A stretch of 64,000 nt of DNA, taken from Diphasiastrum complanatum (Eukaryota; Streptophyta; Lycopodiopsida; Lycopodiales; Lycopodiaceae). This document shows positions 1-11,014 of the stretch, in pieces. Position 1 is the stretch's first letter, and the number at the start of each line of letters is the position of its first letter. The notes beneath the pieces were generated by a model that saw only the letters and a list, made by a program, of their open reading frames with translations, ran no database searches and had not been told where the DNA came from. The DNA lies in contig CM055102.1 in NCBI GenBank assembly GCA_029204225.1, positions 35,954,585 through 36,018,584 of the forward strand, given 5' to 3'. Position numbers and translations under genes: made by a program.

Positions 1-51
1 AGGATCTTTTTGCAGATCTTTCAACTCTTTCAGTATTCGCTTCATAGCCAT
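1..51 (-). CDS. UBC: ubiquitin-conjugating enzyme E2, N-terminal 17 codons (runs off the left edge)
   Basis: Reading the minus strand from 51 gives MAMKRILKELKDLQKDP and then the window ends. This matches the start of the plant E2 family that includes Arabidopsis UBC8/9/10/11/28 (MASKRILKELKDLQKDP...), with Ser3 changed to Met. It is helix 1 of the UBC fold, which contacts E1 and RING E3 partners; the catalytic Cys lies about 70 residues further on, outside the window. The family charges ubiquitin from E1 and passes it to substrates with E3 ligases in cytosol and nucleus. The ATG at 51-49 is the family start; the second ATG at codon 3 is less likely. I cannot see whether the gene is intact beyond the edge. 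Confidence 0.85.
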   Translation of the reverse strand, partial: MAMKRILKELKDLQKDP

Positions 52-600
52 GCGGAGAGGTAGAAATTCGTGTTCTGAAATGCTCCAAACAGATAGTAAT
101 TCCAGGAATTTCCAGATCTCAGTCAAACCAAGACAGAAATTACGTACTAGCAAGGCAGATGCCCCATCCGTGAGGGCAACGAGGCGTTGCTTAAAGCTCG
201 CACGAAAAAAATCAAACCATGACGGAGATCACAATTTACATACATATATGCTACGATCCATCTGAGGATATCGGATATCGGAGGGCAAGAAACAAGGCAG
301 GCACGCGACGATGAAGCCGATAGACGAAGAGGAGCTGTGGTGGATTGAAGGGAATGTTTTACGTCACAGCACTTGGATTATTACCACGTGGCACGCTTGC
401 CATGTGTACTCTTGTCATCGGTTTATCATGGAGACGTGGCATAATCTGCAAGTTTTTTCTGTAATCCAACGGTGGCGAGATTTATGTTGCTCGGTGTCAT
501 TGTGAGATCGAGGATGACTGGCGATGCTCCTTCCAAGTTCGTCACAGCGGAGTACAGCTGGCTAGCTACTTTGATTAGAACTTTTGTTCACATTTTAAGT
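52..600 (-). promoter_or_regulatory. 5' leader and promoter region of the E2 gene
   Basis: Region upstream of the minus-strand E2 start. A G-box CACGTG sits at 385-390, an ACGTGGC ABRE-like core near 433-439, and a TGACG/ACGTCA-type element near 361-366. These bZIP sites are common in plant housekeeping promoters. A pyrimidine-rich stretch ending in TTTCAG (about 75-80, minus) could be the 3' splice site of a leader intron, which plant E2 genes often have. No TATA box is clear. The short open frames here read as leader noise. Transcription start is not determined. Confidence 0.4.
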
Positions 601-732
601 CTATAATATTTTAATATCAACTAGCCATGTGAGCCCGCAAGTGGCCGGGTGGGGTTTTGGGTGCGTCGCCGGGCAGGCAGGATTTTGGGCGGGTGGGCAA
701 AGTGGAAGGTTAAAAATTTTTAGCATGAGGAG

Positions 733-786
733 TTTTTTTTTTTGGGCAGGATCACGCTGCTACGCCACCGCTGCCCCAAAAAAAAA
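733..786. repeat. foldback: T-tract + GGGCAG / CTGCCC + A-tract
   Basis: An 11-nt T tract followed by GGGCAG (733-749) is mirrored by CTGCCC and a 9-nt A tract (771-786), giving a stem of about 15 bp around a 21-nt GC-rich loop. Similar layout, with a poly-A/T run next to a GC-rich palindrome, recurs at 2154-2189 and 43701-43778. Confidence 0.5.
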
Positions 787-2153
787 CCATGGAAAAAAAT
801 TTCAAAAAAAAGGGTCCTGGGCAATGCTCCCGCTGCCCGGGAACACTATAATTTTAATTATAATAGATACAAAATAAATATGTCGTATTTTAACTTTTTT
901 ATCAATAAAATGATGGTCTGCATAGTAAAATTTTAAAAAATTTACATGCACCTTTTGCCCGAAAAGTGCATGTTAAAAACAAATTACAGCAAAGAAAAAG
1001 AAGTTAAAAAAAATTTCGAAAGTCTCATCTTGTAGTTCAACTTGGGGAAGGGCATGCACACTCGGGCTACTGCTGTTGAGTGGACACCCTTTTTGGGCAA
1101 AACACCCTTGAGGGCGTCCTCCCGCCCCCACGATTTTTTATTTTCCAAATGTTTTCGTGATTATTTAGTGATTTGTGTCAACTCAAGCCTTACATAATTG
1201 TAATATGTAATTTTTTATTTCAACTATTGGCATTAATTTTTAGATTTTGAAAATCGCCTTCGTTTAGTCTCAATACCCTCTGTGTTCCTAGTAGGGACCG
1301 GTGCATCTATAGCTGAATGTAGGAACGATTTTCTAAAGAAATACATGGCTATAAGCGTGGGCCTATGCCTAGCTAAATCTGACAAGCTGTTGGAACAAAA
1401 TTCAAATAGTTGTAGGTGATCACTGGAACAAATTATTGGGTAGAACACTAGGCCGCAGGCCTATTTCGATTTTTCTGGCATCGTTGGTGGTCAGTGCTTG
1501 GCATGCACCTAAACACAAGCTAGTTTGATGTCGTTTCTACTTGTCTGACAAACTTGTAACAGCACGATCCACAACTAGTTAGGTTTTAATCTTCTTGCAA
1601 TTGCAAGTTAGACTTGCCTCGACAATTTTAGACCTTTGTAGTGTTGCTGCTTCATAATAATCTCAAATCAGAACAACAAATATCAAAAAGTTTTGAGCAT
1701 AAATTTTGGGCCTCCCCGAATTTCGCAATTTTCAGGGTTTTGCAACTTTCAAAGAGCATAGCGAATGATCCAGCCGTCGGATCAAGTTCATGTAAAAAGC
1801 TAAAATGGTCACAATTGTCTTATCTAAATTTTGACCGACACGATTGTACAGTTTCAGTTGAATTTAGAAGATATAAGTGTTCTTATGAAGCAGCCTACAG
1901 AATTAGGATCTGGCTCTTTGTCTCCTATAGCAGGACATTGGAGGCAACAAGATTGAATGCTATTATACAGTTAAGATCTCTCACTTGGCATCAAAGAATC
2001 AGTTGTAGTGCTTTAGCTCCAGTATCAGCGGAGAAGCAGCTCGTGTACTTGTTACGAGTTTTACCAAGATCTTTCCAGACAACCCGAACGTTGCGAGCAA
2101 AAGATCCAGCGATGACACTCGAAAAGGCAGTGATCGGCAAAAAAAATTTCTTT

Positions 2154-2189
2154 TTGCGTGGCACTGCCACATGTAGCAGTGCCACGCAA
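2154..2189. repeat. perfect 14-bp hairpin with 8-nt loop
   Basis: Left arm TTGCGTGGCACTGC (2154-2167), loop CACATGTA, right arm GCAGTGCCACGCAA (2176-2189). Poly-A on the left and poly-T on the right could extend the stem with bulges. It could be the centre of a foldback element or a transcribed hairpin; nothing here shows transcription. Confidence 0.7.
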
Positions 2190-2494
2190 TTTTTTTTAAA
2201 ACCAAAATTCAAAAAGTGAGCACCAAAATATGTTGGTGTGGTAGAGCCACGAGTGAAAGTGCCACATACGGCTGTCATTTAACCACCTATCATATGAGAT
2301 GTATCTCTCTCATTTGCCCTTTACTAGTTTTGATGGTACTAATAAGCTTGTTCTTTTCAAGTGTGTATTTTGTGATTCTTTTGGTGAGCCAATGAAAGTA
2401 TGTTTTACAGCAAGTAATGTCACATGGTTCATAATTAAGGTGCTTTGTTGTAGAGAGCTTGGTCAGAGGCGTCCTTGTGATCAAGGTGCTCACG

Positions 2495-2625
2495 ACCCAG
2501 GACCTCCCTCATACCGGATAGAATGCTCTACCACTGAGCTATCTGCCCTGTTTGATAGTTCTCTCTAGAGTGTGGATTGATATTCCAACACCCCCCCTCA
2601 AGCTTGGTTGGGGTCCTAGCTATCA
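2495..2625 (-). mobile_element. truncated copy of the tRNA-bearing TRIM (internal end, PPT and partial 3' LTR)
   Basis: On the minus strand this reads part of the internal region (GGGCAGGTGA..AGCTAGGACCCC), a GAGGGGGGG polypurine tract (about 2591-2599), then the LTR start TGTTGGAATATC at 2590. It follows the LTRs of the intact element at 19701-20111 closely. The tRNA-like domain is present from its acceptor strand through the A box, but the copy breaks off in the B box (GGGTCGTGAGC instead of GGTTCGAATCC), so the 3' half of the LTR is lost. The acceptor has GGGCAGA where the intact copy has GGGCGGA; this would pair better with TCTGTCC. Primer-binding side not found. Confidence 0.75.
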
Positions 2626-2639
2626 CCTGCCCTAGAACT

Positions 2640-5060
2640 CCAAGACATGGTGGATGCTAGATTGGACATGAACATAATTAATCTAGATCGAACTAACTGC
2701 TTAAGATTCTCTTTAGTTCCAACTACCTTTGACACTTTTCATATCAGCAAAAACTTATATCAGAATAAGCGTAGAGTTTTACATCATGAAAATGTCTTCG
2801 GTAAACCAAAGATATTTTTTTCATCTTGGAATGAATTTGGCTATGACAAAGTAATTGAATAATAGACATCCTTGTAGGGGTATCGATTTTTGGTTTTTTT
2901 TTAAATTTGAAATTTCCAAGGTATGGAACCATTTCGTATTGTACCTACCCCACAGAACGAGTTTCGTGGGTACATAGATTTCAAGCTAATTATATTAAAA
3001 ATTATTTACAACATAGTTTTAAAATGATTATGAATTTTTACTATTTAAAAATTTCTAAAAATTGTGCTATATCTAGATTGAAAAAAATTAGAGAATTTGT
3101 GTCATTTTGAGATGTTTTTTTTTTTTTTTGAGACATACTATCTGAGATAAAAAAAAATGAAAAACACAAGATCAATTGTTATAGAGACAAGGCATACTCT
3201 TTTTGTCGAACGTATTTTCTTAATCTTTAGATCTAGCTACAACATTTTTAGCTCATGTTAAAAAAAAAATTAAAAATCATGCTATTTTCAAATTTAATTT
3301 TTTATCTTAAAATTTTTTAAAATTTTTAGATTTTTTTTAATTTTTATTTAAACTTTTGAAATTTTATTTTATTTTTTTCATTATGAAATTTAACATTTAT
3401 TATTTTTTTTATTTTTTATTTAGTTTTGTTCTGATATTAATTTTTATTTTTTTACTTTTCAAAATATTTAATATTTAGATCTAGATTTTGGATTTTTCTA
3501 GTAATTTACATTTGAATTTTGATTATGTAATTATTTTTATTTCATTTTTTGATTTGATTTTCATTTAGAGACGCTTTGCAATATCAAAGCATCAATTTGT
3601 TGCAAAACATCTCGGTGTTGTGCTGAACATGGTAAAAAACATAACAATGAGACAATTCTTCGTTAATTCTAAGCCAAATACTTCAAAATAAAAAAAATAA
3701 ATTGTAAATTTTTTAAAAACAAATCAAAAGTTTAATCATTAATACAAAATATTAAATATTATGAACTTTAAAAGACAAGAAAATTAAATTTTAAAAAATT
3801 TAAACGTTTTAAGATTAAAAAAAAAAAAAAGACTACAAAATTAAAAATTAAAAATTAAAAAATAATAAATTTTATAAGTTTTGAATGAAAAATTTGAACA
3901 TCTTTTAAATGTTTTTATAGAAAGACATGAGTTTATATGTGCAATTTTTTTTTAAATTCAAATATATAGTCTTCTTGCACGTTTTCTTTTCTAGAATAAA
4001 AAAAAAGACACCTCGTTTTGGATTGTGAAAATGTTTTTCTTTTTTTCTTTTAAAATAACCAAACAAAAATATTTCAGTGCCACATCAATTGGTTTTTTTT
4101 AGAGAATGTATGAGTTAGAAATGTTGCAAATAAATTCGACAACCATAGAAAACATTTACCAAAAATGTAGTCTAGGGTTATCAATTTAAGTCTAGTAAAT
4201 GTGATTGTTTACGCTTTTGTTTTTTAATTGACAATGGTTACTCGTTTATGAAAATAACCTATATATAAATTTTGAAAGAACGAGAGTTAATTGAATAATT
4301 GTCATACTCAATTTGTCATGAGTGGAAAAAGGCTTTTACTTATATGGTTTTTTGGCAACAGTAGAAATTGAATAAGAAGAAAATATGTCAATTGGTGAAG
4401 TAGTTTTCAACTTCATCAACTGAGAAAGAGGACATTCACAAGATATCAAGTTTTGAATTGAAAAATATTAGTGAAATTTTTTTAATACATTGGAAAAAAA
4501 ACATATGTATACATATTTTGGACTCTCTTATATTTTCATGTAATTGGACTCTTCAATAATCTTCATATGTTGTTTTATTTTTTATTTAATTTAGTAAAAA
4601 CTTTGTCATGATGAATTGTCAAAATATTTTTTTTGGATTTTTTTTAAAAAGATAAAATGGAGATTGATTGAACAAAAAAATATGAATTTAGGCTAAAATT
4701 AAAATTTTAAAAAAATATCAAAAAGTATTATTTTTGTAAGGTCAAAATCTCAAACAAATATCATTGCATTGCGTGTAGAAGTAGATGGGTAACTTGAAAT
4801 AGCCAGGTTTTATCTGAATTGAAAGAGGGGTCAAAATCTAGATCTAAATATGAGTAGTGAGATAGAGCCAACATATGCTATGTAATAGAACTAGAATGGA
4901 AAACCCCTGAGGAATGACTCCTTAATGCACATGATGTAGACATATATATGTCTAATTAACAGGCACGACAAAAAATTTGAGAATGTTAAGCTAGGGGTCC
5001 ACTTAAGTGCTCCGAAAAGAAAAGGAAGGCAAAGGTGAAATAATGGTGTATTGCATCCTT
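2640..5060. other. very AT-rich intergenic DNA, nothing recognised
   Basis: Long A/T homopolymers and simple AT-rich sequence, especially 3100-4750. No open frame with a plausible domain, no LTR ends, no RNA gene seen on either strand. Confidence 0.6.
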
Positions 5061-5063
5061 TTG

Positions 5064-5174
<111 letters not shown>

Positions 5175-5199
5175 GGAAAGTTCATTTTGAGGATGCTAC

Positions 5200-5540
5200 T
5201 ATAAGGAGATAAAAGTTATGGAAGTCCATCATAGAACCCAACTTTTTGAAAGTGAAGATTGATCCTCCCACCCAAACTAGTAATTTGAGGCAATCATCCA
5301 CAACCTTTGAAAAGCAAAGTTTACAATTCGTTGTTAATGTATTGTACTAGAATAGAGCTATAGTTGTGGTTTCTACCTTATGAGCACTTGTTGTTGGCTC
5401 AATTTCTAAAATACAAACAATTGCATCTTGGATGTGAAAAGAAGAAATATTGTTTCCAAAAGGATTCCATTTGATAGAAGTCATGATAAAAGAGTTAAGA
5501 TCCCTAATATTCCATGAGAGAATATTTGTGGGAGAAACTA
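5200..5540 (-). pseudogene. LINE ORF2 endonuclease start, remnant
   Basis: On the minus strand a frame beginning near 5533 reads NILSWNIRDLNSF, the hallmark first strand of the APE-type endonuclease at the N-terminus of plant LINE (L1-like) ORF2. The frame continues about 60 codons to a stop at 5347-5349, beyond which similarity is not recognisable. No reverse transcriptase, poly-A tail or target duplication was found. Assignment rests mainly on the single motif, so it is moderate. Confidence 0.42.
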
Positions 5541-6199
5541 AAACTGCTTCTTGGCATTGTCATCCCATGGGATCACTGATGGGACAAGGGAGATAGAAGA
5601 ACGTGAACGGAGAAGAGAGCAGGAATATTGCGGAACAGCTCTCCCATTCTAATCGGCTGCTAGGTGCAAAAATAGTCTAATAGACAGCTTATGCTAAATG
5701 TAATCATAGCTTTAAGTGTTCTAATTGCCCAACGGGATCTTAAAGATTAATTCATACTCTAAAATAAGAGTACAGTCCACCAAAGAGATTAGAGATGGGT
5801 GTGTGGTGCTAGTGAAATCAGATTCAATGTGAAGTATAGTTCTGAAATAAATGGAAGAGCAGTATGATATCGCGAGTTCCTCAGGCGTCAAAGACGGCCA
5901 TCGTCTGATCAGAAACTGAGGAGTCTTAGACGTCCGTGTTCTGATCAGAGTGAGTTAACAAGCGCGATCAAACAGCAATAAAAGTGCATTCAATCACAAC
6001 ATGCATTCATCTATGTTGTACACAAATAAAAACAAGTTGCTGCTATATTACACTGCAGCACAATCCAAATAGCAATTACAACAAAAAATGACGGCATAAT
6101 TGGGAGGCTCAAAAATGCATCTCATGGATGGAGCAACATGTAATATGTGCTTGGATGATGTATTTATAGACTTCATCCATGTATTAATTACATTGAATG
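5541..6199. other. intergenic, nothing recognised
   Basis: Mixed-composition sequence with no domain-bearing frame. A TTTATAG TATA-like stretch occurs near 6170. It abuts the 47-bp repeat at 6200. Confidence 0.4.
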
Positions 6200-6246
6200 T
6201 ATAAAGTCCTCAATCCAAGGATCCTATTCTAAGCATGCCAATCACA
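6200..6246 (-). repeat. 3' LTR (47 bp) of the short-LTR element
   Basis: Starts (minus) TGTGATTGGCATGC directly after the polypurine tract at 6248-6260 and ends ..GGACTTTATA. It differs from the other copy only by C/T at one site. Confidence 0.65.
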
Positions 6247-6247
6247 A

Positions 6248-6260
6248 ACCTCCCCCACTT
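6248..6260 (-). promoter_or_regulatory. polypurine tract of the short-LTR element
   Basis: Minus strand AAGTGGGGGAGGT immediately upstream of the LTR start; it would prime plus-strand DNA synthesis. Confidence 0.6.
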
Positions 6261-8415
6261 GGAAGTCTCTCGGTGATCTTTTCAGACTTGCATAATGTCG
6301 GTCCCCATCTTGGGTACCCCAAACATTCTCACGTGCAATTTGTAGCATTTCCTGCATATCATGTAGGAAATCTGGAACTTTCTAAAACTTGAACGCCCGA
6401 GTCTCTACCGCAATGGGTGATATAGGTTTAAAACTATACGTAAGCACGCACGAGCTATATCCGGTAGCCAAATGCTTACTATAACTCAATCTCCATCAAG
6501 AATAACTTCCTCTTCGAGGAGATTGTTAAGAAAATGTGAATACATATCTTAACTGATCTTTTGATCAGCCAGGTAATTCTTCTTTCAAACAATCAAGTAT
6601 AAATAGAATCTGAACTATGATTCGTTAATCTAATTCATTGAATTCTTGTCCTATACTCAATAAAAGAAGGTAACTACCCATGATTAGAAGAACTTTAAGC
6701 TCAAAGTCATCTCTAGTTTAGCAAATACGGCCACCAAAAGCGACCAGTGAACTTCGAATCGCGAATGTTCATAATGTCACTTTGGTAATCCATAAAGCCA
6801 AACCAGATACTCTAATTACTTGGTTTTTTTCCAAATAAACATGTCTATTCATCCGGGGTAATCAATTGTGAGCACAATTTTCTCCTATAGATTAGGTATA
6901 TCTTAGAATCTGAGTTATAATTCACCAATCTCAACTCTCCAGATTCCTAAGTCCATACCTTGTCATAAGAGTGCAATACAATTCTTAAAAGACACATGAG
7001 TTGTACCAAAAGTCCTTTCCATTTGGAAAGTTTTAGACTTTCACAACATCACACACGGTGCCAATATAAGGATTGTAATCTAAAAAACGCCCTTACTTTA
7101 GACATGGCACAAATTGTCATTCCAAAGTTACGGTCCCAATCTAGAATACGTGTAAATTTTTCTCTTAAGTTCTATTCTAGAATAACTTAAGATTTACCGG
7201 AACCTCATTACGTGAAGTTCTAACTTTTGGCAAACAACAACTATCCCAGCGAGAAATTACTATAACCCAGCGAGAAATTGTTTTGAACACAATTCTCATC
7301 AATATGCTTATGTATCAACAACTAGTTTATGCATGCAAAAAAATTTAGTTCGCGGAATACTTTGTAGATCCACAGGATTAAAAGTTTGTACAAAAGGCTT
7401 TATGATCCCACAGAGATTCACTACATAGCATATCTCTACAGATATCTCCAGATCTGTACACAACACTTTCATAACCGAGAATCCTGTAACTTGGTTATCC
7501 TCTAAGAGAAAATATTCTCAAAGAGAGCTATTTCACATCCAAAATCTCAACCGGAGATTTACTCAAAAGAATATATTGCTAGCATGAATTTTTTCCCTTG
7601 CATCAACCCACGGATCTCAGTCCACCAACTAAGATCAAGTTAACTATTGCCAGCAAGGAACAAGTTTCAACAAACCCCCATCTTGCCAACACTCTTTTAC
7701 AGATTGCATACAGGTAAGGTTTCTTAAACAAGGAAAACAGGGTATATGCTCCCCATTTTTTTCCCAGAAACCCTGATTTGCAGATTCCTATCCTTATGTA
7801 CAGAATAGGTAATCTTGTAAACCATACCATCAGTTTGACGGCTTTACTGATTCACACAAGCCTACAAATTTAGTTAGTTTGTCAAAAAACCAGCATAAAC
7901 TTCTGAATCACCAAGAAACCGCCATGCAAATCCTGTAAGAGACCACCAGTCTTTTTTGTGTATCTTTTCCTGCTTTTACTCAGATTCAAACCAAGATTGG
8001 CTTAATAAAAAGCAAAAGATAGCCAAAAAAAACCACCTAAATCATTGTGTAATGAACAAAAAGCCGTAAAAACCAGCATTCACTCATATTGATCCCATTG
8101 CTAATAGAAAAGTGTTCCTAATGAAGCAAATGGTAACATATGTGGATCCAAAAAAAAATGAACCTTACTTCCTAAACACAGATTTGAAGTGCCAAAAATC
8201 CAAATCGATTGTATACCTGGTAGCTCACAAACCACACAACCAATTGCACCTCAAAAAAGTGATTTTTGGGAAGAGGCATTCGAATTTCCCCCACTTGTTG
8301 CTTACTCCACTGATCTTCTCAAAGAATGTCAAGATTCCGCATCACACAACAAAAAAATCCCCACACAATTCGAGATTTCTTCTTGAACACAAATCAATGA
8401 AAAAACGTGCTTAGA

Positions 8416-8431
8416 GTTGGCTCTGATACCA
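8416..8431 (-). promoter_or_regulatory. primer-binding site of the short-LTR element
   Basis: Minus strand TGGTATCAGAGCCAAC; its first 13 nt complement the 3' end of plant initiator-Met tRNA, as in most plant copia and TRIM elements. Confidence 0.75.
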
Positions 8432-8432
8432 A

Positions 8433-8479
8433 TATAAAGTTCTCAATCCAAGGATCCTATTCTAAGCATGCCAATCACA
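8433..8479 (-). repeat. 5' LTR (47 bp) of the short-LTR element
   Basis: Near-identical to 6200-6246 and positioned one base before the primer-binding site. Confidence 0.65.
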
Positions 8480-8607
8480 AGCAACACAAGGGAATCTGAT
8501 GGTGGACAAACCAACCCAACCAAACCTAGATCGAACGGATCTATCTCCCAAGCTATGGATCAATCACATAGAGAGGAATGAGGCATCACACCAGCAACAT
8601 CTTGCCA

Positions 8608-8719
8608 CCAGTCATGCTATCAAGCATACACTAGTGAGAGCCCAATAGGTATACTTATACCCTCCAGTCATGTTATCAAGCATACACTACTGAGAGCCCA
8701 ATAGGTATACTTATACCCT
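8608..8719. repeat. 56-bp tandem duplication
   Basis: Two adjacent copies beginning CCAGTCATG (8608 and 8664) with two or three substitutions, each ending in the AT-rich GGTATACTTATACC stretch. It reads as a simple replication-slippage duplication in non-coding DNA. Confidence 0.85.
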
Positions 8720-9004
8720 CCAAGACCCATGCACCAGTAGTAGTGCACTATGACACCTCACTGGACACCTTTGCAGCCTATCTGGGCCACGTCATCCAGT
8801 TTCCCAATGACTCACTGATAGACCCACCATCAAGTATTTAGCCCTACAACCATTAATTATGACCATGTACACATAAGGGCCCCAATTCCCTTATAGTCAC
8901 AGTTAACTTACGGATTGTTGGTCCACCGGTCCCTAGCATGGACATGCTACCTGAGACCAGTCATGGGCATGACAGAATGCTTGTCACCTAATTAGGAAAG
9001 TCGT

Positions 9005-9637
9005 TGTACTTGGAAGTATATGGCTTTTGTGACAACTGTACACAATATATATACGGCCAATTTAGCATCGTTGACGCAGACAAGGACATTGCTGGAATGT
9101 TCCTCGTTTATTTGAGACGACCTTCGGGATTTTTTTCTCTCTTCGCATTTTTCGCAAGAAGCCGAAGGTTCCCTAAAAAGACGATGTCTTAATAACAGCT
9201 TAATGCATGAAAGTAGATGACCTTCGAGAATTTTCTCTCTCTTCGCATTTTTCGCAAGAAGCCAAAGGTGTGCAAAAAACAGTTAAGCTTTTGAACTATG
9301 CAAGTGTCGCATTTCGAGAAAATGCAACAAAGCTGAAGCTATTGAAAACATAGTGTATTTCTGCATACTGTTGAAAAAGTAATGTATTTTTGCAGACTTG
9401 TTCTAAATGCAAGTTTTGTGGAAGTCGTTGAAGATGGCCAAGTCTGCAAGGACTTCAAGTTATTAAACTTGACATCTAAAATTTGAAATTATGTCCTGCA
9501 GGTATCAGATGAGCGGACGTAGAACCGAATTTGGTTTCACCTGACCCTAGATCAATGAGCAACAAACATGCAGGAAGAATCATGAAATAGAAATTAGTCA
9601 TTCACCAAGGAGGCAACCATGGGCTTAATTTCCAACA
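9005..9637 (-). repeat. 3' LTR of Copia-A
   Basis: Starts (minus) TGTTGGAAATTAAGCCC at 9637; the polypurine tract CTTAAGGGGGA is at about 9639-9649. The left end, set at TGTACTTGG (9005), is a guess. A TATA-like ATATATAT lies near 9047-9055. A roughly 100-bp tandem duplication inside (CCTTCG at 9121 and 9221) includes CCTTCGG...CCGAAGG inverted motifs. Confidence 0.55.
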
Positions 9638-9644
9638 GTCCCCC

Positions 9645-10435
9645 TTAAGGTAACAGTTGGTGCCTTGGTATCTTCGTCAAGTTCAGCTTGTTGAAAAATT
9701 TCTGTTGCTTGATCCTGGGAAGCGTTTTCGTGAAGATGTCTACGACCATTTCTGTTGTGGAGCAATATTGAAGGATCACTTGCCTTGAAAAAACTTTCTT
9801 CTGAATGAAATGATACTGGATTTCTATGTGCTTGGATTTGTCATGAAATCTGGGATTCAATGACAATGAAATGCAGCTCAAGTTGTCACACAGAATGGTG
9901 GTAGCATTAAACTGAGTGTGATGTAAGTCGTGAAGTAATAACTTGATCCATACATCTTCTTTTGAAGCTTGACATGCTGCGATGTACTCTGCCTCTGTCG
10001 AAGAAAGCGGCAACTGATTTCTGCTTGAGTTCCACAAAATCAGTCCCCCTGTCAGATAGAAACAGAACCCGGAGGTAGATTTCCTAATAGAGACTGCTCT
10101 TCGGCAATCCGAGTCGGAGTAGCCTCGCAGGATGAGTGGGTCCATAGCATTTCCATCGTAACATAAGATGTGATCTAAACTTCCCTGAATATATCTCATC
10201 ACTCTCTTTAATGCTTTTCAATGAGAGATCCTAGGATTAGATATGAATTGACTTAACGTGCTGACAGTGTATGCTAAATCTGGTCTAGTACACAGCATTG
10301 CATACATTAGAGATCCAATTAGTGAATGATAAGGGTACTTCGCTAAGCTCTTGCGGTCTGTTTCAGACCGTAGATTACTTTGTGCAGCTTGTACACTTTG
10401 TGCTCTTGGCCTTTGACTTTGAATCCTTCGGCTGC
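9645..10435 (-). pseudogene. Copia-A RNase H and reverse-transcriptase scraps
   Basis: Minus strand reads, in order: EGFKVKGQEHKVYKLHK and YGLKQT (end of the RT palm), a junction near 10335-10345, then KYPYHSLIGSLMYAM and a copia RNase H (SDSDCRR, KSTSGFCFYL, SSTEAEYIA, DNLSCISLS, KHIEIQYHFI), ending in a stop at 9645. The RT catalytic YVDD segment is missing. One stop (SH*KAL) splits the frame near 10220. The RNase H core looks complete but cannot act without RT. Confidence 0.8.
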
Positions 10436-10439
10436 TAAT

Positions 10440-10963
10440 GAAGACGGGAAATTCAAACCATCAACTAAGTTCTTACAACGCATATAAGAAAGTGATCTTA
10501 TATTCACGTGTCCAAATCAACTATACCACAAAACAGCACTGTCGTTTACATTTTCATTAGAGATACTAGCTAATGCAACTGAATTAGAGAGTACGTAAAG
10601 ATTTCCGACTCTAGTGCATGTAGTCAGAGTAGTATCTTCCTCGAGTATTGTACACTGCTCAGATGAGAAAGTAACAGTGTAGCCCTCATCAGTTATCTTA
10701 GAAATTGATAACAAGTTCTTTGACAAGTCAGGAACATGAAGGACGTTAGGAACACAAATGGACAGATCGTTGTTGAATCTGATCTTTACTGCTCCTTTGC
10801 CTTCCACGCGTACGGTGCTAGAATCTCCGAGGTAGATCAATTGGTCTCTGTTGTAAGTTGTGTACTCCATAAACCATTTCTTGCGAGAGGTCATGTGCTG
10901 GGTAGCGTCATTGTCCAGGTACCAGCTATCAGAATCTTCGTTGCTATTGTAAGTCATTAACAA
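10440..10963 (-). pseudogene. Copia-A protease and GAG-pre-integrase fragment
   Basis: The minus frame contains the retropepsin segment WYLDNDATQHM. The family motif is D-S-G-A; here it is D-N-D-A, so the active-site glycine is lost. It continues through the linker typical of copia (LHVPDLSKNLLSISKI) into LWYS*FGHVNIRSLSYM (family WHxRxGH), with a stop in the HHCC zinc region, and ends at NFPSS, where it jumps into RT. Protease and integrase would both be non-functional. Confidence 0.75.
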
Positions 10964-11014
10964 GTGTGTATCTGACTCCTTGAATTCCGCCGTGTTGGAG
11001 GAGTCTGGCTGTTG

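Larger units (their letters stand above)
601..2490. other. intergenic DNA with foldback sequences, no gene recognised
   Basis: A G-rich patch (about 626-715) is followed by poly-T/poly-A foldbacks (733-786, and a GGGCA...TGCCCGGG pair near 818-842). A perfect 14-bp hairpin lies at 2154-2189. Open frames in either strand have no recognisable domain and skewed composition. The patch may be decayed foldback or MITE-type DNA; no terminal inverted repeats with target duplications were found. Confidence 0.5.
6200..8480 (-). mobile_element. non-autonomous LTR element with 47-bp LTRs
   Basis: Two 47-bp direct repeats (6200-6246 and 8433-8479, one mismatch) bracket 2.19 kb. In minus orientation the right repeat is followed after one base by TGGTATCAGAGCC, the exact initiator-Met tRNA primer-binding site, and the left repeat is preceded by a polypurine tract (AAGTGGGGGAGGT). 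The repeats begin TGTGATTGG and end ACTTTATA. This is the architecture of an LTR retrotransposon with exceptionally short LTRs. The interior has no frame with gag or pol similarity, so it would depend on proteins from elsewhere. No target-site duplication is visible (GAATG versus AGCAA). Confidence 0.65.

Noticed and set aside
1641-2219. 192-codon plus-strand frame as a gene
   Set aside because: No domain, Ser/Arg-biased composition, and it runs through the poly-A hairpin; likely chance.
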